DNA of 64,000 bases from Salvelinus alpinus (lineage: Eukaryota; Chordata; Actinopteri; Salmoniformes; Salmonidae): contig NC_092110.1 in the NCBI RefSeq assembly GCF_045679555.1, positions 682,001 to 746,000 on the forward strand, given 5' to 3'. Positions 1 to 12,494 of the stretch are shown in pieces. The notes beneath the pieces were generated by a model. It was not told the DNA's origin and ran no database searches. It saw nothing but the letters and a program-made list of their open reading frames with translations. Position numbers and translations under genes: made by a program. Positions within the stretch are counted from its first letter, which is position 1. Each line of letters opens with the position of its first letter.

Positions 1-1992
1 AATCCTCAAGGAATTAGGTCTCTCGAAATCCATACTTGTCCACTGGTGGTAACTCATCAAATTAGTCCACAGCACTGCTTCAGTTAAAACACTTGACTGC
101 ATAAACCATGCAATACAAAAAAAATAACAACACTCTACAGGGCACTCAAAGCCAGGGGTTGGAACCAACAATTTTCCAATCCAAAAAATTAATTGTTTCG
201 TTACACTGTTCCGACCAGCAAAATAAATTCTTAACCGGTTCGAAGCCCAAAAGACTACCGGTGTATATTGTTATTTTTTTAACCTGTGACAACAGGTTTT
301 TACATTTAGCTCATTAAATGACTTCACCACCAGTGTGGCTAGAGCAGGCAGGCTAGTTTACATGCATGATGGACAGAGAAGTGTAGCCTATGGCGCAAGA
401 TGTGACTGAAATTTTGCATGTGGGGAAGAGAGAGAGGGTTCAGGAGGAGGCTTGAAGTGCTGGGCATCTTGTTATGTACATGCATTACCTGAATTAGGCC
501 CACAGAATTATACCTACAGTAGGAGGAACGGCTTCCATTGAGGAACTAGGAACATTGAATTAGGAACATTGCCTAAACACGCACAGGCAAAGATTTTCAG
601 CTTGCAGGTTAGACACTGGAATATGTTTGAGTGACAGAGTGAAGGCTTTGCATAGGCGCTTTCTTGCATTTTGTTGTGGGACTAGAAAAAAATGCCTGGA
701 ACGTAAAATAATGCTATTAACCGGTTCCCCTGCTTTTAAAATAACGGTTCTGTTCCGGAACAGTATGAATTACTTTCGTTACAAGTTCCGTTCTGTTTTC
801 TGAACTGGTTCCAACCCCTGCTTAAAGCTGGAATAAAGAACTAGCCTTGCGCAAGCCTTATCTTGAAAACAAAATAGTGATGCGTGTGTAGGCAGATTAA
901 TTAAAATCACAATTACCGATTTTGTACTAGAATTAGAAACTATGACGCTCATTCAAAATGTCTGACTTGACGTCGGTACAAGTACTTTAATTCAAGCTCA
1001 ACTTACTACATAGTGGAAGTATGGTCCCTAATGAAGTCATTCAGAGGAGTTACTAAGAAAAGCTTCCTCAGTCACTGTTTCTTTCTTTCAGTCAAGTCAA
1101 GACTTTGTGTTGGGAAGGGGGAAAAAGTGGCGTTTGATTCCGACTGCTCCGAGGGAGACTAGGAGGGATTTTTTTTTGGCAGGTCCTCCGTCCCACCATT
1201 CCTGTGGTTCCGTATGAGTTCACGGAACACGGAGCCGAGTGGCCAGAAATAAACTGTTTGCTCATGCGTGGGTGCAATGAAATAGTTCAACACCCAAACG
1301 AGAGACAAGGGCTCTTTTCTCTTCTGCTAGACAGGACGGGGGACTAGGACTTTTCCTCTTCAGAAAAACAGCTGGAAGACGAAGAGGAGGGTTGAGGCTG
1401 GGGAGACCTGAGCAAATCTGGAGTGTTGGTCACTGAAGAATGGGGGTGTCTGGGAAGGAGTGGTGGTAGTAGTTTCTGAGCAGGGGTGGTGAAGTTGGAG
1501 GTTCAGCTTCAAATTCCACTTCAGCCACTACTACCTTTAACTTTATAGTTACTATGTTTTCTACTAATCTATCCCATATATGTCTATCTTGGATGACATG
1601 TAGCTTGTATCAAAATTACTTTTATTAAAAAAAACAATATCCTGTTTGGCCACTGGAACTTCAGGGGTTTGCAGTAGCAATGATTTCCAGCTGTTCACTA
1701 GTGCAGTACAATACACTATTACCCTGGTTGTCCCAGGTAGACAAAAAGGGCACCCCTAAAATACAAGACATTAAAGAGGACCTAACATAACTTCATATTA
1801 TTTCCCTTCACCATGGCTTCGTTCTTCCATTGGAAAGCCCTATTATATCCTCTGCTGTTACTTCCCAACTATGTTCCATGCCCACGTTCCTAGACAATAT
1901 CCCCATCATCGGAACCCATTCACGACTTCAGCAAGGAATGCCGTTTTCCGTCCATGGTTTTTCATCAGCGGTGAACGCAGGGAAGCATGACG
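1..1992. other. Non-coding sequence, probably downstream of samd4a exon 1
   Basis: I recognise no gene here. The longest open frames are 60-70 codons and match nothing I know. Because samd4a runs leftward from 5973 and its next exon is not visible in any frame, this stretch is probably part of its intron (inference). No repeat with clear ends was found. Confidence 0.4.
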
Positions 1993-3065
1993 TTAGGCCT
2001 GGGCGATAAAAATTCAAACATAGGTGATTCATGATAGCTATATTTTTTTAATTCTCTAAATAAGCTTTGTTGCATAACTAAAGGTCAATACACTGCATCT
2101 AAAACAGAAATCAGGGCTTATATAATTATACCTAGGCTAAATATAAACCAAATATTTTCTGCTTTTTTGCAATAAGTTGGTCTATAAAAAGCCATTTTTG
2201 TTACAAATTTAACCAGAACCATGCACATCCACTAAAGACCAAATTCCATGTAGCAGATATTATAGAACATTAACACAGGTCTCACAAACAATCTCAAGCC
2301 CACCTGCTAGTATGTAGCCAGCTGATCTTTATTTTCAAGTCTAGCCAAATTGGATCTATTTGCTTGCTAACAAGGTAGAAGTGTTATGAATACATCCTCC
2401 AGTCCATTTGAACAACATAGCATGTGAACTTTGTTTAAATGTGGAAATCATGTGGCCTACGTGGAAAAGATGCTAATTTCTCATATTGAGAACAGGTTGC
2501 CAATTCCTTATCTAAATGTGTATTTTTATGCTCATTGCAAATGTATAAAACAGACGGCTAGCGCATAAGTCTGTGGCTAAATTGCTGCTAGAGGTATGTG
2601 GTACGCAATGACGCTTGCGACGGAAACGGAGCATACATTTTCCACAATCATGTTTATTATTACTCCCGTTTTAGTAGGGTCTGCTCTGTTCTACATTTTG
2701 GGAGTTCAAACATAAAGTGTATCATTAGAAAGGTTATGTTCTCTACTATTACAGTACAAGAATGTCTCAAAGCGTTTTGGCGTCCATATGACCGATTCTG
2801 TTGGCTCAAATGCAAATAGTGAGTTTAAACTGCTTATTGTCAGAGGAAGAAGTGATTATTTTGTCTTTGTTGTGAGTGGCAGAGGGAGGGGCTTGGTGTC
2901 TGTGTGCGAGTGGTAATGTGCACAGTGCACACAGCACAGAAGGAGCGAAGGAGATGAGGCCAAAAAGTTAAACACGCATAAAAACCTTCATTCTTGCGAT
3001 ACAGGCATTTGGAAAATCGCGCTAAAACTTACATTCAAATGAATTTGATAAAATCGCCCAACCCT
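1993..3065 (-). mobile_element. hAT-like DNA element without visible transposase
   Basis: The ends are inverted relatives: the left end reads TTAGGCCTGGGCGATAAAA and the right end, reverse complemented, reads AGGGTTGGGCGATTTTAT. Flanking 8-mers GCATGACG (1985-1992) and CCATGACA (3066-3073) match at 6 of 8 positions, as expected for an old hAT target duplication. The minus-strand interior (CCAAATGCCTGT and a cytosine-rich GCTCCTTC stretch) resembles the plus-strand interior of the element at 42965-45022, so the two belong to one family in opposite orientations. No transposase reading frame is present. Confidence 0.7.
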
Positions 3066-3154
3066 CCATGACATCTGAAATGAGGTGACCAGCAGCAGAT
3101 TATCATTAGGCTACAACATGCAGTGAACCAATCTATTGAGAAAGGTGCCAAGAG

Positions 3155-3264
3155 GAGCCTGGTCCCAGGTCTGTTTGTGCTGTCTTGCCATTCTGTCGTC
3201 GGAATCACAATGACCATTGCATAGGAGTTAACAAGACAGCACATACAGATCTGGAACCAGGCTA
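3155..3264. mobile_element. Palindromic MITE, copy 1 (about 110 bp)
   Basis: The left arm AGCCTGGTCCCAGGTCTG... and the right arm ...CAGATCTGGAACCAGGCT are inverted copies with a short loop. Two related copies lie at 36534-36631 and 36747-36834. It carries no reading frame and is a non-autonomous foldback element. Confidence 0.7.
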
Positions 3265-3265
3265 G

Positions 3266-4086
3266 AATAAGATCAGACAAAACCAGTTCCTGACAAGTCC
3301 TCATGATATGGACAGTGTGGTCCTTACAAGTAAAGACACTATGGTCCTCCTAATGCTACTTGACAGCTCCCTGAGGTGGCTATGCCATCATGTCTGTGCC
3401 ACACTGAATCATCATCCTCGTCTCATCAACTTTTGAATGAGCAAGCGGCGCTACCAACTCTGAACCAATCCAGCTGCTCGTCCCCTGCGGTACTAGAATG
3501 GTGAAATGACACTGCAGACAATCTCAAATACGACAGCCCTCCATTTTGCCCATAGAAGAGGACTACGGTGTTCTTAGCATTGCTTCTTAGTACTGACCAA
3601 CAGAGCACCTGTTCATTTTTAAGTGGATATTCCTGGACATATAGACACTGATGTTAGCCTAGATAGTAATAGGCTGAACATGACAGCGGAGGATAATAGG
3701 ATAATGGAACGTGTAAGCGTTGCATTCTCTTTTTCAATAAGAAAAATACGTCTGCTGTGCTTATCACACCGGGAGGGAGATTGAGAAAAAAGATTCTGAG
3801 CATGAAGGAGGGAGGGAAGAGAGAGGGTTAGTAGAACTAGAAAAGAATAGAAAAACACGTCAGGACTGAGCAGTGCCACAGCACAACAACAAAAAAACAA
3901 TTAGGTAAAATGACTTGAACAGAGGTAACTTCCAGATTCGATCAGCACAACAATAGGTCTGATAATCTTCCGTAGAAATTCAATGTTGAAATCGCAATGA
4001 AATTAAATGTCGGTAAAACTTTCTTTGGATTGTTAGTCTGTAGAGCATCTACAGACTATCTGCTAGCCCTAACCTTAAATCTTACC
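3266..4086. other. Non-coding stretch without recognisable gene
   Basis: Short open frames on the minus strand (60-93 codons) have no similarity I can recognise, and no splice-bounded exon was seen. Most likely intronic or intergenic. Confidence 0.4.
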
Positions 4087-4280
4087 CTGGGTTTTCCAAA
4101 CTCTGTCCTCGGGACCCCAAGGGGTGCGCGTTTTGGTTTCTGCCCAAACACTACACAGCTGATTCAAATGATCGAAGCTTGATGATAAGTTGCTTATTTG
4201 AGTCAGCTGTGTAGAGCTAGGGCAAAAAATCTAAATGTGCACGCATTGGGGTCCCGAGGACAGAGTTTGGAAAAACCCTG
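4087..4280. mobile_element. Foldback hAT-type MITE (about 190 bp)
   Basis: The left end CTGGGTTTTCCAAACTCTG and the reverse complement of the right end, CAGGGTTTTTCCAAACTCTG, are near-identical over about 35 bp, continuing into CCTCGGGACCCCAA. The centre holds a second inverted pair (ACACAGCTGATTCAAATGA / TTATTTGAGTCAGCTGTGT). This CAGGGTTTTCCAAACTC terminus is typical of short hAT-derived elements in teleosts. No exact 8-bp target duplication could be read. Confidence 0.72.
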
Positions 4281-5777
4281 TCCTAACTTTAACCCTTACC
4301 CTAACTCTTGTTGTAAAACGAACCGTTATCTTAGCAAGCTTAGCAACAGAGAGTATGACCATCTTTAGAGCATCTACAAATGGTTTATCCAAATAAAGTG
4401 TGACCTCATCCAGTGACTAAAATGAATCCCCCTCTCCCTTAACCTAGTCACACACACTGATCATCAGTCTTTTGGCTCTTGACTTGCTGTGACAAGCAGC
4501 AAATAAGTTGCATCACTTTGTCCGGGGAACAAAGCAGCCTCTTCATGCAGTGAAATAAGTAGGTACATTCTGGATTCCTTTCATTAGTACAGTACATTAC
4601 AAATAGTTGAACCTTTCCACTCAACATAGATCTTCCAGCTACAAATTAACCCCGCGAGGGCCACATACATCAATTTCTACCACAAATATGCATATTTTTC
4701 CAACCTTCTCACAACAATAAAATAGACATCAAAATCTTAAATCTGCCTGAGACTTTTTTGAATTCATTTAACCCGCCATCCACACTTCTGTGTCTGAAGA
4801 CATTACAATGAACATAACAATGTGATTCAGACAACCATACACTTGATATCAGTGTAGACAGAAAGAAACACCAGGATTTTAGGTTTAATTCCCAGGGCAA
4901 CCCATACATAAAATGTAAGTATGACTATAAATCACTTTGGATTAAAAAAAGCATCCTTTGATCTCAGTGTACATCCAACTAGGGCTTGGGAGTGACCCAC
5001 CTAAGAACTTCATACAGTCCGTCAATAATGTTTCCAAATTTATATTGAACAATAACAGGGGCTGTACTGCATTAAAACGTCCTCATATAACTGGGAGAAC
5101 ACAGTGCAAAGAGAGGCTGAGAGAGAGGCAGCCACTGCCCACTAGAAACTCTGATGGGAATCCCATGTTGCGGTGTGTATATGCGTGTTGTGTAGGGGGA
5201 AATGATAACATATCCATCTTTACAGACGGTTTCTCAATGTGTATTAAGGCAGTGCCGACTGACAGATGTGGTCCTGGCTATACAGCTGTAGACATTGGAT
5301 CAGTACACACACAGACACAGTGTTTATTCTCATCATCACACCACACTAGCCAGCGCTCCACTCTATTTTTCATGAGCCGGTTTGGTTGCCAGGGTGTTTG
5401 TTTCCATGACCACATACCAACCTGATGCAACAAACCAGACCACCACCACCCCTAACCGATTTAACCCCACAGTAGAACACTGGAATCGTGTGTGATCTGG
5501 TGTCCTATTCAAAGATGCCAGGCCAGCTAATGCTATGACTTCATCGTTGCCATGGCACATTACACCGACTCTGGCAATGGGCACGGTTAACCCTTCGCTG
5601 TCTGTGGAAGGACGTAAGGTAATGACATGAGCAATACCTTCAAATGTGTGTATGTGTGAAGTGGCACCAGTGCCAAAATCACTAATCCTCTCCCGGCCAA
5701 CTTCAACGGAGCATCGCCATTATCCACTTAAAAATGGACAGTCAAGATGGAGATAGTGTGTGTGTCGGTGTGCCTAC
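4281..5777. other. Non-coding stretch next to samd4a exon (intron)
   Basis: This lies directly downstream of the splice donor of the samd4a coding exon on the minus strand, so it is intron by position. The 155-codon plus-strand open frame at 4958-5425 shows no domain or recognisable similarity and is taken as chance. Confidence 0.5.
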
Positions 5778-5973
5778 CTGGGTTATTGGCCTCTCCCTCC
5801 AACACGTGAAGCTCGGTGCAATCAGCCAGGCTGTGCTCCAGACACAGCTGAAGGAAACGGGCCTGGGTCTGCGACACCCGCTTCAGCAGCGACAGCAGAG
5901 CCACCGTCTGCTCACACTCGTTCCACCCCTTAAACCAGCTTCCCAGGATGCCCACCTGGTCGCGAAACATCAT
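5778..5973 (-). CDS. samd4a: samd4a (Smaug1) first coding exon
   Basis: This exon encodes residues 1-65 plus one base of a Smaug homologue. The start is the tandem methionine [10 protein letters not shown], as in vertebrate SAMD4 proteins, followed by [18 protein letters not shown] and [10 protein letters not shown]. It ends in EANNP and an intact donor, CAG|GTAGGC. The stretch [13 protein letters not shown] matches SAMD4A rather than SAMD4B, whose equivalent region differs. Smaug proteins are cytoplasmic RNA-binding translational repressors that bind stem-loops through a SAM domain. This exon covers only the N-terminal conserved region, not the SAM domain. The next exon (expected to begin near GIINQWQQE) is not in the window, so the gene continues off the left edge. 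Gpr137c at 38567-52148 has the same orientation, and human GPR137C and SAMD4A also share a strand at 14q22. The upstream acceptor is ambiguous: CAG sites occur just before ACC ATG and about 50 bases further upstream. Confidence 0.88.
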
Positions 5974-8900
5974 GGTCTGGGGCACAGGCACCAGGCCGAA
6001 CAGGGAAACCAGTTAGCGACCTTCCTGGTGTCACGGGAGAATTGAGTTAACTTGGTGCTCTGGTGGTTAAACTTTGGTCAAAGCTTGTGATGGATGTGCT
6101 CTTCTTTTTGCCTGTTTTTGTTGTTGATGTTGAGTGGAGCAGAAATATGTACTTTGAGCAGGAGGGGTTTGAGCTGTTGTGCTCAGTTCAAGTGGCGTAG
6201 CATCATCCAGGCTTTTAGAAAAGCAGGTGTACTGAAGTTTCAGCTTGAGGGGAGTGGTGGCAAGGTGCTCTCCTAGGTGCATCTGCACCAGGGGGTATTA
6301 ACATTCAGACAGGAGAGTTGGCTTTCCTCCTGCACTCTGCGCTGTCACACCAGCATTACTTTTGTTGGCATTTTCCACAGGGATCCCATTTAGATCTGAA
6401 ATGATGGAAATAACTGGTTGGGAGACACTGTCACACATGGTCTGTCAGTAACACACACACACAGCTTGGCATCCAAAACCCATCTAGTAAAGTCTTTACC
6501 GACTGTGAACTCCAAATGCAGAGGAAATGTGACAGCCAACACTGCTCTCTGCAGACTTGAAATAGGCTGTTATTTAAAAACCATTTTACATTGAAACCAG
6601 GAGATTAGTGACACCCATTGCCTACTGAAACAAAGCCTGTATGCGTCATACTTCTCATTTAAAAGTAGCCCTCTCTCAGTAGTAATTGGCGCAACATCCC
6701 GACTGGTAGGCTATTTCCAAAGAGAAAAGCGCCAGTCCCTTACATTATAATGTTACAGACAGCTATGTTCAAAGGGTCCCTGCTGTAAGCTATATGATAA
6801 AGCATAAATGATTGCTTTCCACCACACATTGCCTCGAAAATAGCCTGTAGACTGTATACTCGGTAGACTGCCAACTAGGCGAAACTGAAAGTACCCTGAA
6901 TGAAAAGACCGCATTTTTTTCAAAATATTACCTTACAAATAGGTCCATGTCAGCACTAACAGGTCTCAAACGGTCACTTTGCTTCATCAGCACTGGGGCA
7001 ATCATGTCGCAATCATTGCCCTACACGAGCACCGAGGATAGGCTAGATCTTTTGTAAAAATGTGGAGGTGATGCGATTCGGCGCGAGGAAAATGAATCGG
7101 GATCTACATTAAATAATTGAGGAGTCTCAAATGCCCAATCTAGAACATTCCCAAAAATGTGACCAATGCTTAGCTATGTTACACTGTAATGCAATACATA
7201 TTCAGTCTAGTTTCCATAAACTCCTGAGAGCCAGACCCAAGCGTTAAGCATTTCCTCGCAAATTAAACGTCCAGCTGGACACATTGTATTCCCCCTATTA
7301 AAAAGTTAGCCTACTGTATCACCGTTTTTTAAGTTAGCATATTTTCTATTACCGATGTAGCCTACTGGACAGCCAACTCGGCGAGAGCAGTTCAGACAAG
7401 ATAGTCGACAAATATATTCCAGAACTTTGGTAAAAAAATGGCAAAGAAAATGTTTAAAACGTTACTCACTTCCATGCACAACTGCATCGGTGGTGTTGAT
7501 CGCAAGACGGGGCGCAACAAAGTTTTAAATTGTGGGCAGCGGTGCCCCTTCACTCTGCATCTGTGTGTTTTGCCATCTTGACTTAACTTTTTCTCCTGCA
7601 GTTAGGTTACTCGTGTTGTACCAGAGGAGAGACTCGGCATTGCTTTCCACATGCGAATAATTAACCCGAAGCATTACGTCAGGGGCTTGGCAGCACAAGG
7701 AAGCACAAAAATAGATAATGGGGTTAGGGACAGATCACATAGCCTACCAGCAACCGAGACGACAGAGGGATTAGCATGTTTTAGAAAGGGGAAAACAGTT
7801 TTCCATAGCGAAGAGGACAAAATCAAAAGAAGAGTGAAGTTATGTGTGAATATGCAACAGGGGCGGGAGTTGCCTCAGTTTGTCCCGTTCACTTATCTGT
7901 ACAATACTTTCACCTACATATGCAAAAAGCAAGTTGATAAAAGATGAATACGTGGCGAAAGATACCTTTGTCGGAGTTGATCATTTGGCAGTGTTTACAT
8001 TACAAATACAGGATGAAGAGAAAGATTCTATCAACGAAACCAGTGTGCCTCCATGTTCCTGGAGTTATTTATTGTACATTTAGCTCCAATGTGTGCGTTC
8101 CATACAGCAGAGGGCCTCAAACACCCTACCGTCTGGTCTGGTTCAATTCAAAGCAAAATAGATATTATTAACATTGTTTCAATGATGGTAACAGAAACAG
8201 TGATACATTGTATCATGTTATAGCAATACAGCAGCTGATACAATGTTTCGAGTTACAGTATCAGTTGGCAAAATAAGAATTGAATGCGTGATGTTACCAA
8301 TCTCCGGAAATACAATTTGATATTTAAATTTGATACAATTGGTATCTTATGTTTTATGTGAAAAACCTTGATGTTTTTTAGCATTGACAGTTTTTTATTG
8401 TCTAATACATCCATTAATGCATCTAAATGTGCACAGATGTTACGTTAGAACAAAAGTAAAAGAATAGTTGCATTAAAAAAAGAATGATTGGGAAAAATAT
8501 ATCCTTAATTGGGCCTCTTTAGGGAATGCTGACTGGCAAGGCACACCACTGAAACCTCAGTAGGACCTCAAATGCATTCTAGGGCCATTGTTTAACAGCA
8601 GTGTCCTTTTCTGTCACACAATGCACCTTTGCCTTCAGCCGAGTGTGCTCAATATTGACTATAAGTGGAAGGAGGGGGAAGGGATAGACATCCAACCACA
8701 GTGGGATAACAATGAATGAGAGAACTTCAGCTTCTTGAGAGGGGTGGCATCTGAAAGGAAGCATATTAAAGAACAGGGGTTGTGACAAGGACTCATAATC
8801 CACAGACTGATGCTTAGATTCTAGATGCTGTCCAATGGTAATTAGCTCATGTGTTGAAACAGAGGAAAGATTGGTCTATTGGGTTTGTTGGAAAGTGGAC

Positions 8901-9000
8901 AGTTCTCTTGAATCAGTCAAAAGCTCAAGCCATCGCAAATTGGATTGAAAGAACAACAATTACAGTTGACCTCTGCGTTGAGGTATTAAAGCATGAGAAC
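5974..9000. other. Samd4a 5' region, no coding exon seen
   Basis: By position this is the 5' untranslated region, first intron or promoter area of samd4a. All open frames are short, and none shows a recognisable domain. From about 8160 to 8420 the DNA is AT-rich with GATACAATG-like repeats. I see no element with clear ends. Confidence 0.4.
7470..7600 (-). other. Candidate 5' untranslated exon of samd4a
   Basis: On the minus strand, a GC-richer stretch (GCGCCCCGTCTTGCG) ends in GCATGGAA|GTGAGTAACG, a near-perfect 5' splice site at 7469/7470. It lies about 1.5 kb upstream of the first coding exon, on the same strand. Vertebrate SAMD4 genes often begin with a non-coding exon, so this is a reasonable candidate. 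The upstream end of the exon cannot be fixed from sequence alone. Confidence 0.25.
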
Positions 9001-9002
9001 TA

Positions 9003-10293
9003 CAGTGCATTCGGAAAGAATTCAGACCCCTTATTCTAAAATTGATATTTTAATTTAAATGTTTTATCAATCTACACACAATACCCCATAATGACAAAGC
9101 AAAAACAGGTTTTTAGAAATGTTTGCAAATTTAAAAAAATCTAACTGAAATATCACATTTACTTAGGTATTCAGACCCTTTACTCAGTACTTTGTTGATG
9201 CACATTTGGCAGCGATTACTGCCTCGAGTCTTCTTGGGTATGATGCTACAAGCTTCGCACACTTGTATTTGGGGAGTTTCTCCCATTCTCCTCTGCAGAC
9301 CCTCTCAAGCTCTGTCAGTTGGATGGCGAGCGTCGCTGCACAGCTATTTTCAGGTCTCTCCAGAGATATTCAAATCGGGTTCAAGTCCGGGCTCTGGCTG
9401 GGCCATTCAAGGGCATTCAGAGACTTGTCCCGAAGCCACTCCTGCGTTGTCTTGTTTCTCATGGTCTGAGAGTCCTTTAGGTGCCTTTTGGCAAACTCCC
9501 AGCAGGCTGTCATGTGAATTTTACTGAGGAGTGGCTTCAGTCTGGCAACTCTACCATAAAGGCCTGACTGGTGGAGTGCTGCAGAGATGGTTGTCCTTCT
9601 GGAAGGTTCTCCCATCTCCAAAGAGGAACTCTGGAGCTCTGTCAGAGAGACCATCGGGTTCTTGGTCACCTCTCTGACCAAGGCCCTTCTCCACTGATTT
9701 CTCAGTTTGGCAGGGCTGCCAGCTCTAGGAAGAGTCTTGGTGGTTCCAAACTTCTTCCATTTAAGAATGATGCAGGCCACTGTGTTCTTGGGGACCTTCA
9801 ATGCTGCGAAAAAAAATTGGTACCCTTCCCCAGATCTGTGCCTCGACACAATCCTATCTCGGAGCTCTACGGACAATTTCTTCGACCTCATGGCTTGCTT
9901 TGGGATCTGACATGCACTGTCAACTGTGGGACTTTATATAGACAGATGTGTGCCTTTCCAAATCATGTCCAATCAATTGAATTTACCACTGGTTGACTCC
10001 AATCAAGTTGTAGAAACATCTCAAGGATGATCAATGGAAACAGGATGCACCTGAGCTCAAGTTAGAGTATCAGAGCAAAGGGTCTGAATACTTATGAAAA
10101 TAAGGTATTTCTGTTTTTATTTTTTAATTCATTTGCAAAAAAATTCTAAAAACCTGTTTTGCTTTGTCATTATGGGGTATTGTGTGTAGATTGATGAGGG
10201 GGAACAATTATTTAACACATTTCAGAATAAGGTTTGTAAACGTAATAAAATGTGGAAAAAGGGAAGGGGTTTGAATACGTTCTGAATGCAACG
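9003..10293 (-). mobile_element. Tc1-like transposon, internally deleted
   Basis: The inverted termini are CAGTGCATTCGGAAAGAATT on the left and, reverse complemented, CGTTGCATTCAGAACGTATT on the right. A TA dinucleotide sits on each side (9001-9002 and 10294-10295), as expected for Tc1/mariner insertion. The transposase lies on the minus strand and is defective. The same family recurs as a terminal fragment at 47406-47513. Confidence 0.88.
9184..9891 (-). pseudogene. Tc1-like transposase remnant with internal deletion
   Basis: The frame opens at 9891 with MRSKKLSVELRDRIVSRHR and carries the helix-turn-helix DNA-binding half (FGTTKTLPRAGSPAKL, MGEPSRRTTISAALHQSG). After RHLKDSQTMRNK it jumps to TQEWLRDKS...WPSQSPDLNPI, the region of the third catalytic residue. 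The middle of the DDE domain, with the first two aspartates, is missing, although the joined frame stays open for 173 codons. A frameshift follows DLNPI, and the usual C-terminus (KLVASYPRRLEAVIAAK) continues in another frame to a stop at 9184. It cannot be an active transposase. Confidence 0.85.
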
Positions 10294-10585
10294 TATATAT
10301 AAACTTTTTAGGGGCACTTAGGTCATAAATGACCAGATTCATTTGTATTTAATACTTATAGGATCATGGAATGCATTTGTTCTGGTTTCTATATCAAGGT
10401 AATTGTTGCAGGTGGCAGAACAATGATGTATTGACAGTTTTGAGGAAGCCACTATAAAAAGATAGCATACCAAGCTACCAATTACTTCACAACAAAATAA
10501 GTTAAGCTACTAAAGTTAAGTAAACTAAAGTTACTGTGAAAAAGTAGTTCACTACATCCAAACTACTTTGTGAAAAAGTATCATA

Positions 10586-12166
10586 CAGTTGAAGTCGGAA
10601 GTTTGCATACACCTTGTCCAAATACATTTAAACTCAGTTTTTCACAATTCCTGACATTTAATCCTCGTAAAAATTCCCTGTCTTAGGTCATTTAGGATCA
10701 CCACTTTATTTTAAGAATGTGTCAGAATAATAGTAGAGAGAATGATTTATTTCAGCTTTTATTTATTTCATCACATTCCCAGTGGATGTGATACACTCAA
10801 TTAGTATTTGGTAGCATTGCCTTTAAATTGTTTAACTAGGGTCAAACGTTTCGGGTAGCCTTCCACAAACTTCCCACAATAAGTTGGGTCAATTTTGGGC
10901 CATTTCTCCTGACAGAGCTGGTATAACTGAGTCAGGTTTGTAGGCCTGCTTGCTCGCACATGCTTTTTCAGTTCTGCCCACAAATTTTCTATAGGATTGA
11001 GGTCAGAACTTGTGATGGCCACCCCAATACCTTGACTTTTGTTATCCTTAAGCCATTTTACCACAACATTGGAAGTATACTTGGGGTCATTGTTCATTTG
11101 GAAGACCAAGCTTTAACTTCCTGACTGATGTCTTGAGATGTTGCTTCAATATATCCACATAATTTTCCTGCCTCATGATGCCATCTATTTTGTGAAGTGC
11201 ATCAGTCCCTCCTGCAGCAAAGCACTCCCACAACATGATGCTGCCTCCCCCGTGCTTCATGGTTGGGATGGTGTTCTTCGGCTTGCAAGCCTCCCCCTTT
11301 TCCCTACAAACATAACAATGGTCATTATGGCCAAACAGTTCTATTTTTGTTTCATCAGACCAGAGGACATTTCTCCAAAAAGTATGATCTTTGTCCCCAT
11401 GTGCAGTTGTAAACCGTAGTCTGGCTTTTTTATGGCGGTTTTGGAGCAGTGGCTTCTTCCTTGCTGAACTGCCTTTCAGGTTATGTCGATATAAGACTTG
11501 TTTTACTGTGGATATAGATACTTTTGTACCTGTTTCCTCCAGCATCTTCACAAGGTCCTTTGCTGTTGTTCTGGGATTGATTTGCACCTTTCGCACCAAA
11601 GTACGTTCATCTCTAGGAGACATAATGTGTCTCCTTCCTGAGCGGTATGACGTCTGCGTGGTCCCATGGTGTTTATACTTGCGTACTGTTGTTTGTACAG
11701 ATGAGCGTGGTACCTTCAGGCGTTTGCAACTTGCTCCCAAGGATGAACCAGACTTGCGGAGGTCTACAATTTTGTTTCTGAGGTCTTGGATGATTTATTT
11801 TGATTTTCCCATGATGTCAAGCAAAGAGGCACTGAGTTTGAAGGTAGGCCTTGAAATAAATCCACAGGCACACCGCCAATTGACTCAAATGATGTCAATT
11901 AGCCTTTCAGAAGCTTCTAAAGCCATGTCATCATTTTCTGGAATTTTCCAAGCTGTTTAATGACACAATCAACTTAGTGTATGTAAGGTTCTGACCCACT
12001 GGAATTGTGATACAGTGAATTATAAGTGAAATAATGTCTGTAAACAATTGTTGTCATGTACAAAGCAGATGTCCTAACCAACTTGCCAAAACTATAGTTT
12101 GTTAACAATACATTTGTGGAGTGGTTGAAAAACCAACCTAAGTATGTAAACTTCCGACTTCAACTG
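10586..12166 (-). mobile_element. Tc1 transposon of Sleeping Beauty-like family, full length
   Basis: The termini CAGTTGAAGTCGGAAGTTT and (right end reverse complemented) CAGTTGAAGTCGGAAGTTT match exactly over the outer bases, and TA flanks both sides (10584-10585, 12167-12168). The length of 1581 bp is close to the usual 1.6 kb. Inner direct-repeat-like sequence (TCAGTTTTTCACAATTCCTGACATTTAATCC) is present near the left end. The transposase gene on the minus strand is broken. Confidence 0.93.
10801..11812 (-). pseudogene. Sleeping Beauty-like Tc1 transposase, broken
   Basis: The family start MGKSK lies at 11812, but the sixth codon is a stop, so the long frame now begins downstream at 11740. 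Recognisable parts in order are the paired helix-turn-helix region ([15 protein letters not shown], then GRRHIMSPRDERTLVRKVQ), the first catalytic aspartate in [11 protein letters not shown], the second in NNDPKYTS, and the glutamate in [15 protein letters not shown]. The DDE triad is therefore still encoded, but a frameshift near 11090-11110 separates the first aspartate from the other two. The stop is at 10801. Nonfunctional as it stands. Confidence 0.9.
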
Positions 12167-12494
12167 TATGTAAATCTGAAATGTCAGACTACATATTGCA
12201 AGAGCAGATCAGGTCATATGTTAACAGAATGTGTAATTTAGCCTATTAATAACAAAATCTATGTTTCAAGTGAGAATGAGGCAGGCCTGAAGCCGAAAAA
12301 TAAAGAAAATGATTGCCTACTTCACCCATATTTTATTGTAGTGTGTTGTTCCAATATCTAGCTACACAACTAGAGGGCAAAAACCCCCCACTAAAAACAC
12401 TAAAACACTAAAAACACTACCTAGATTTGAATTTAGTTGAACTTCCACCAAGCTACTCTAAAATGTCGTTAAATTACTAGTTGAACTACCTATA

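Noticed and set aside
4958..5425. 155-codon plus-strand open frame
   Set aside because: No recognisable domain, no splice context, and it lies in the intron of samd4a on the opposite strand.
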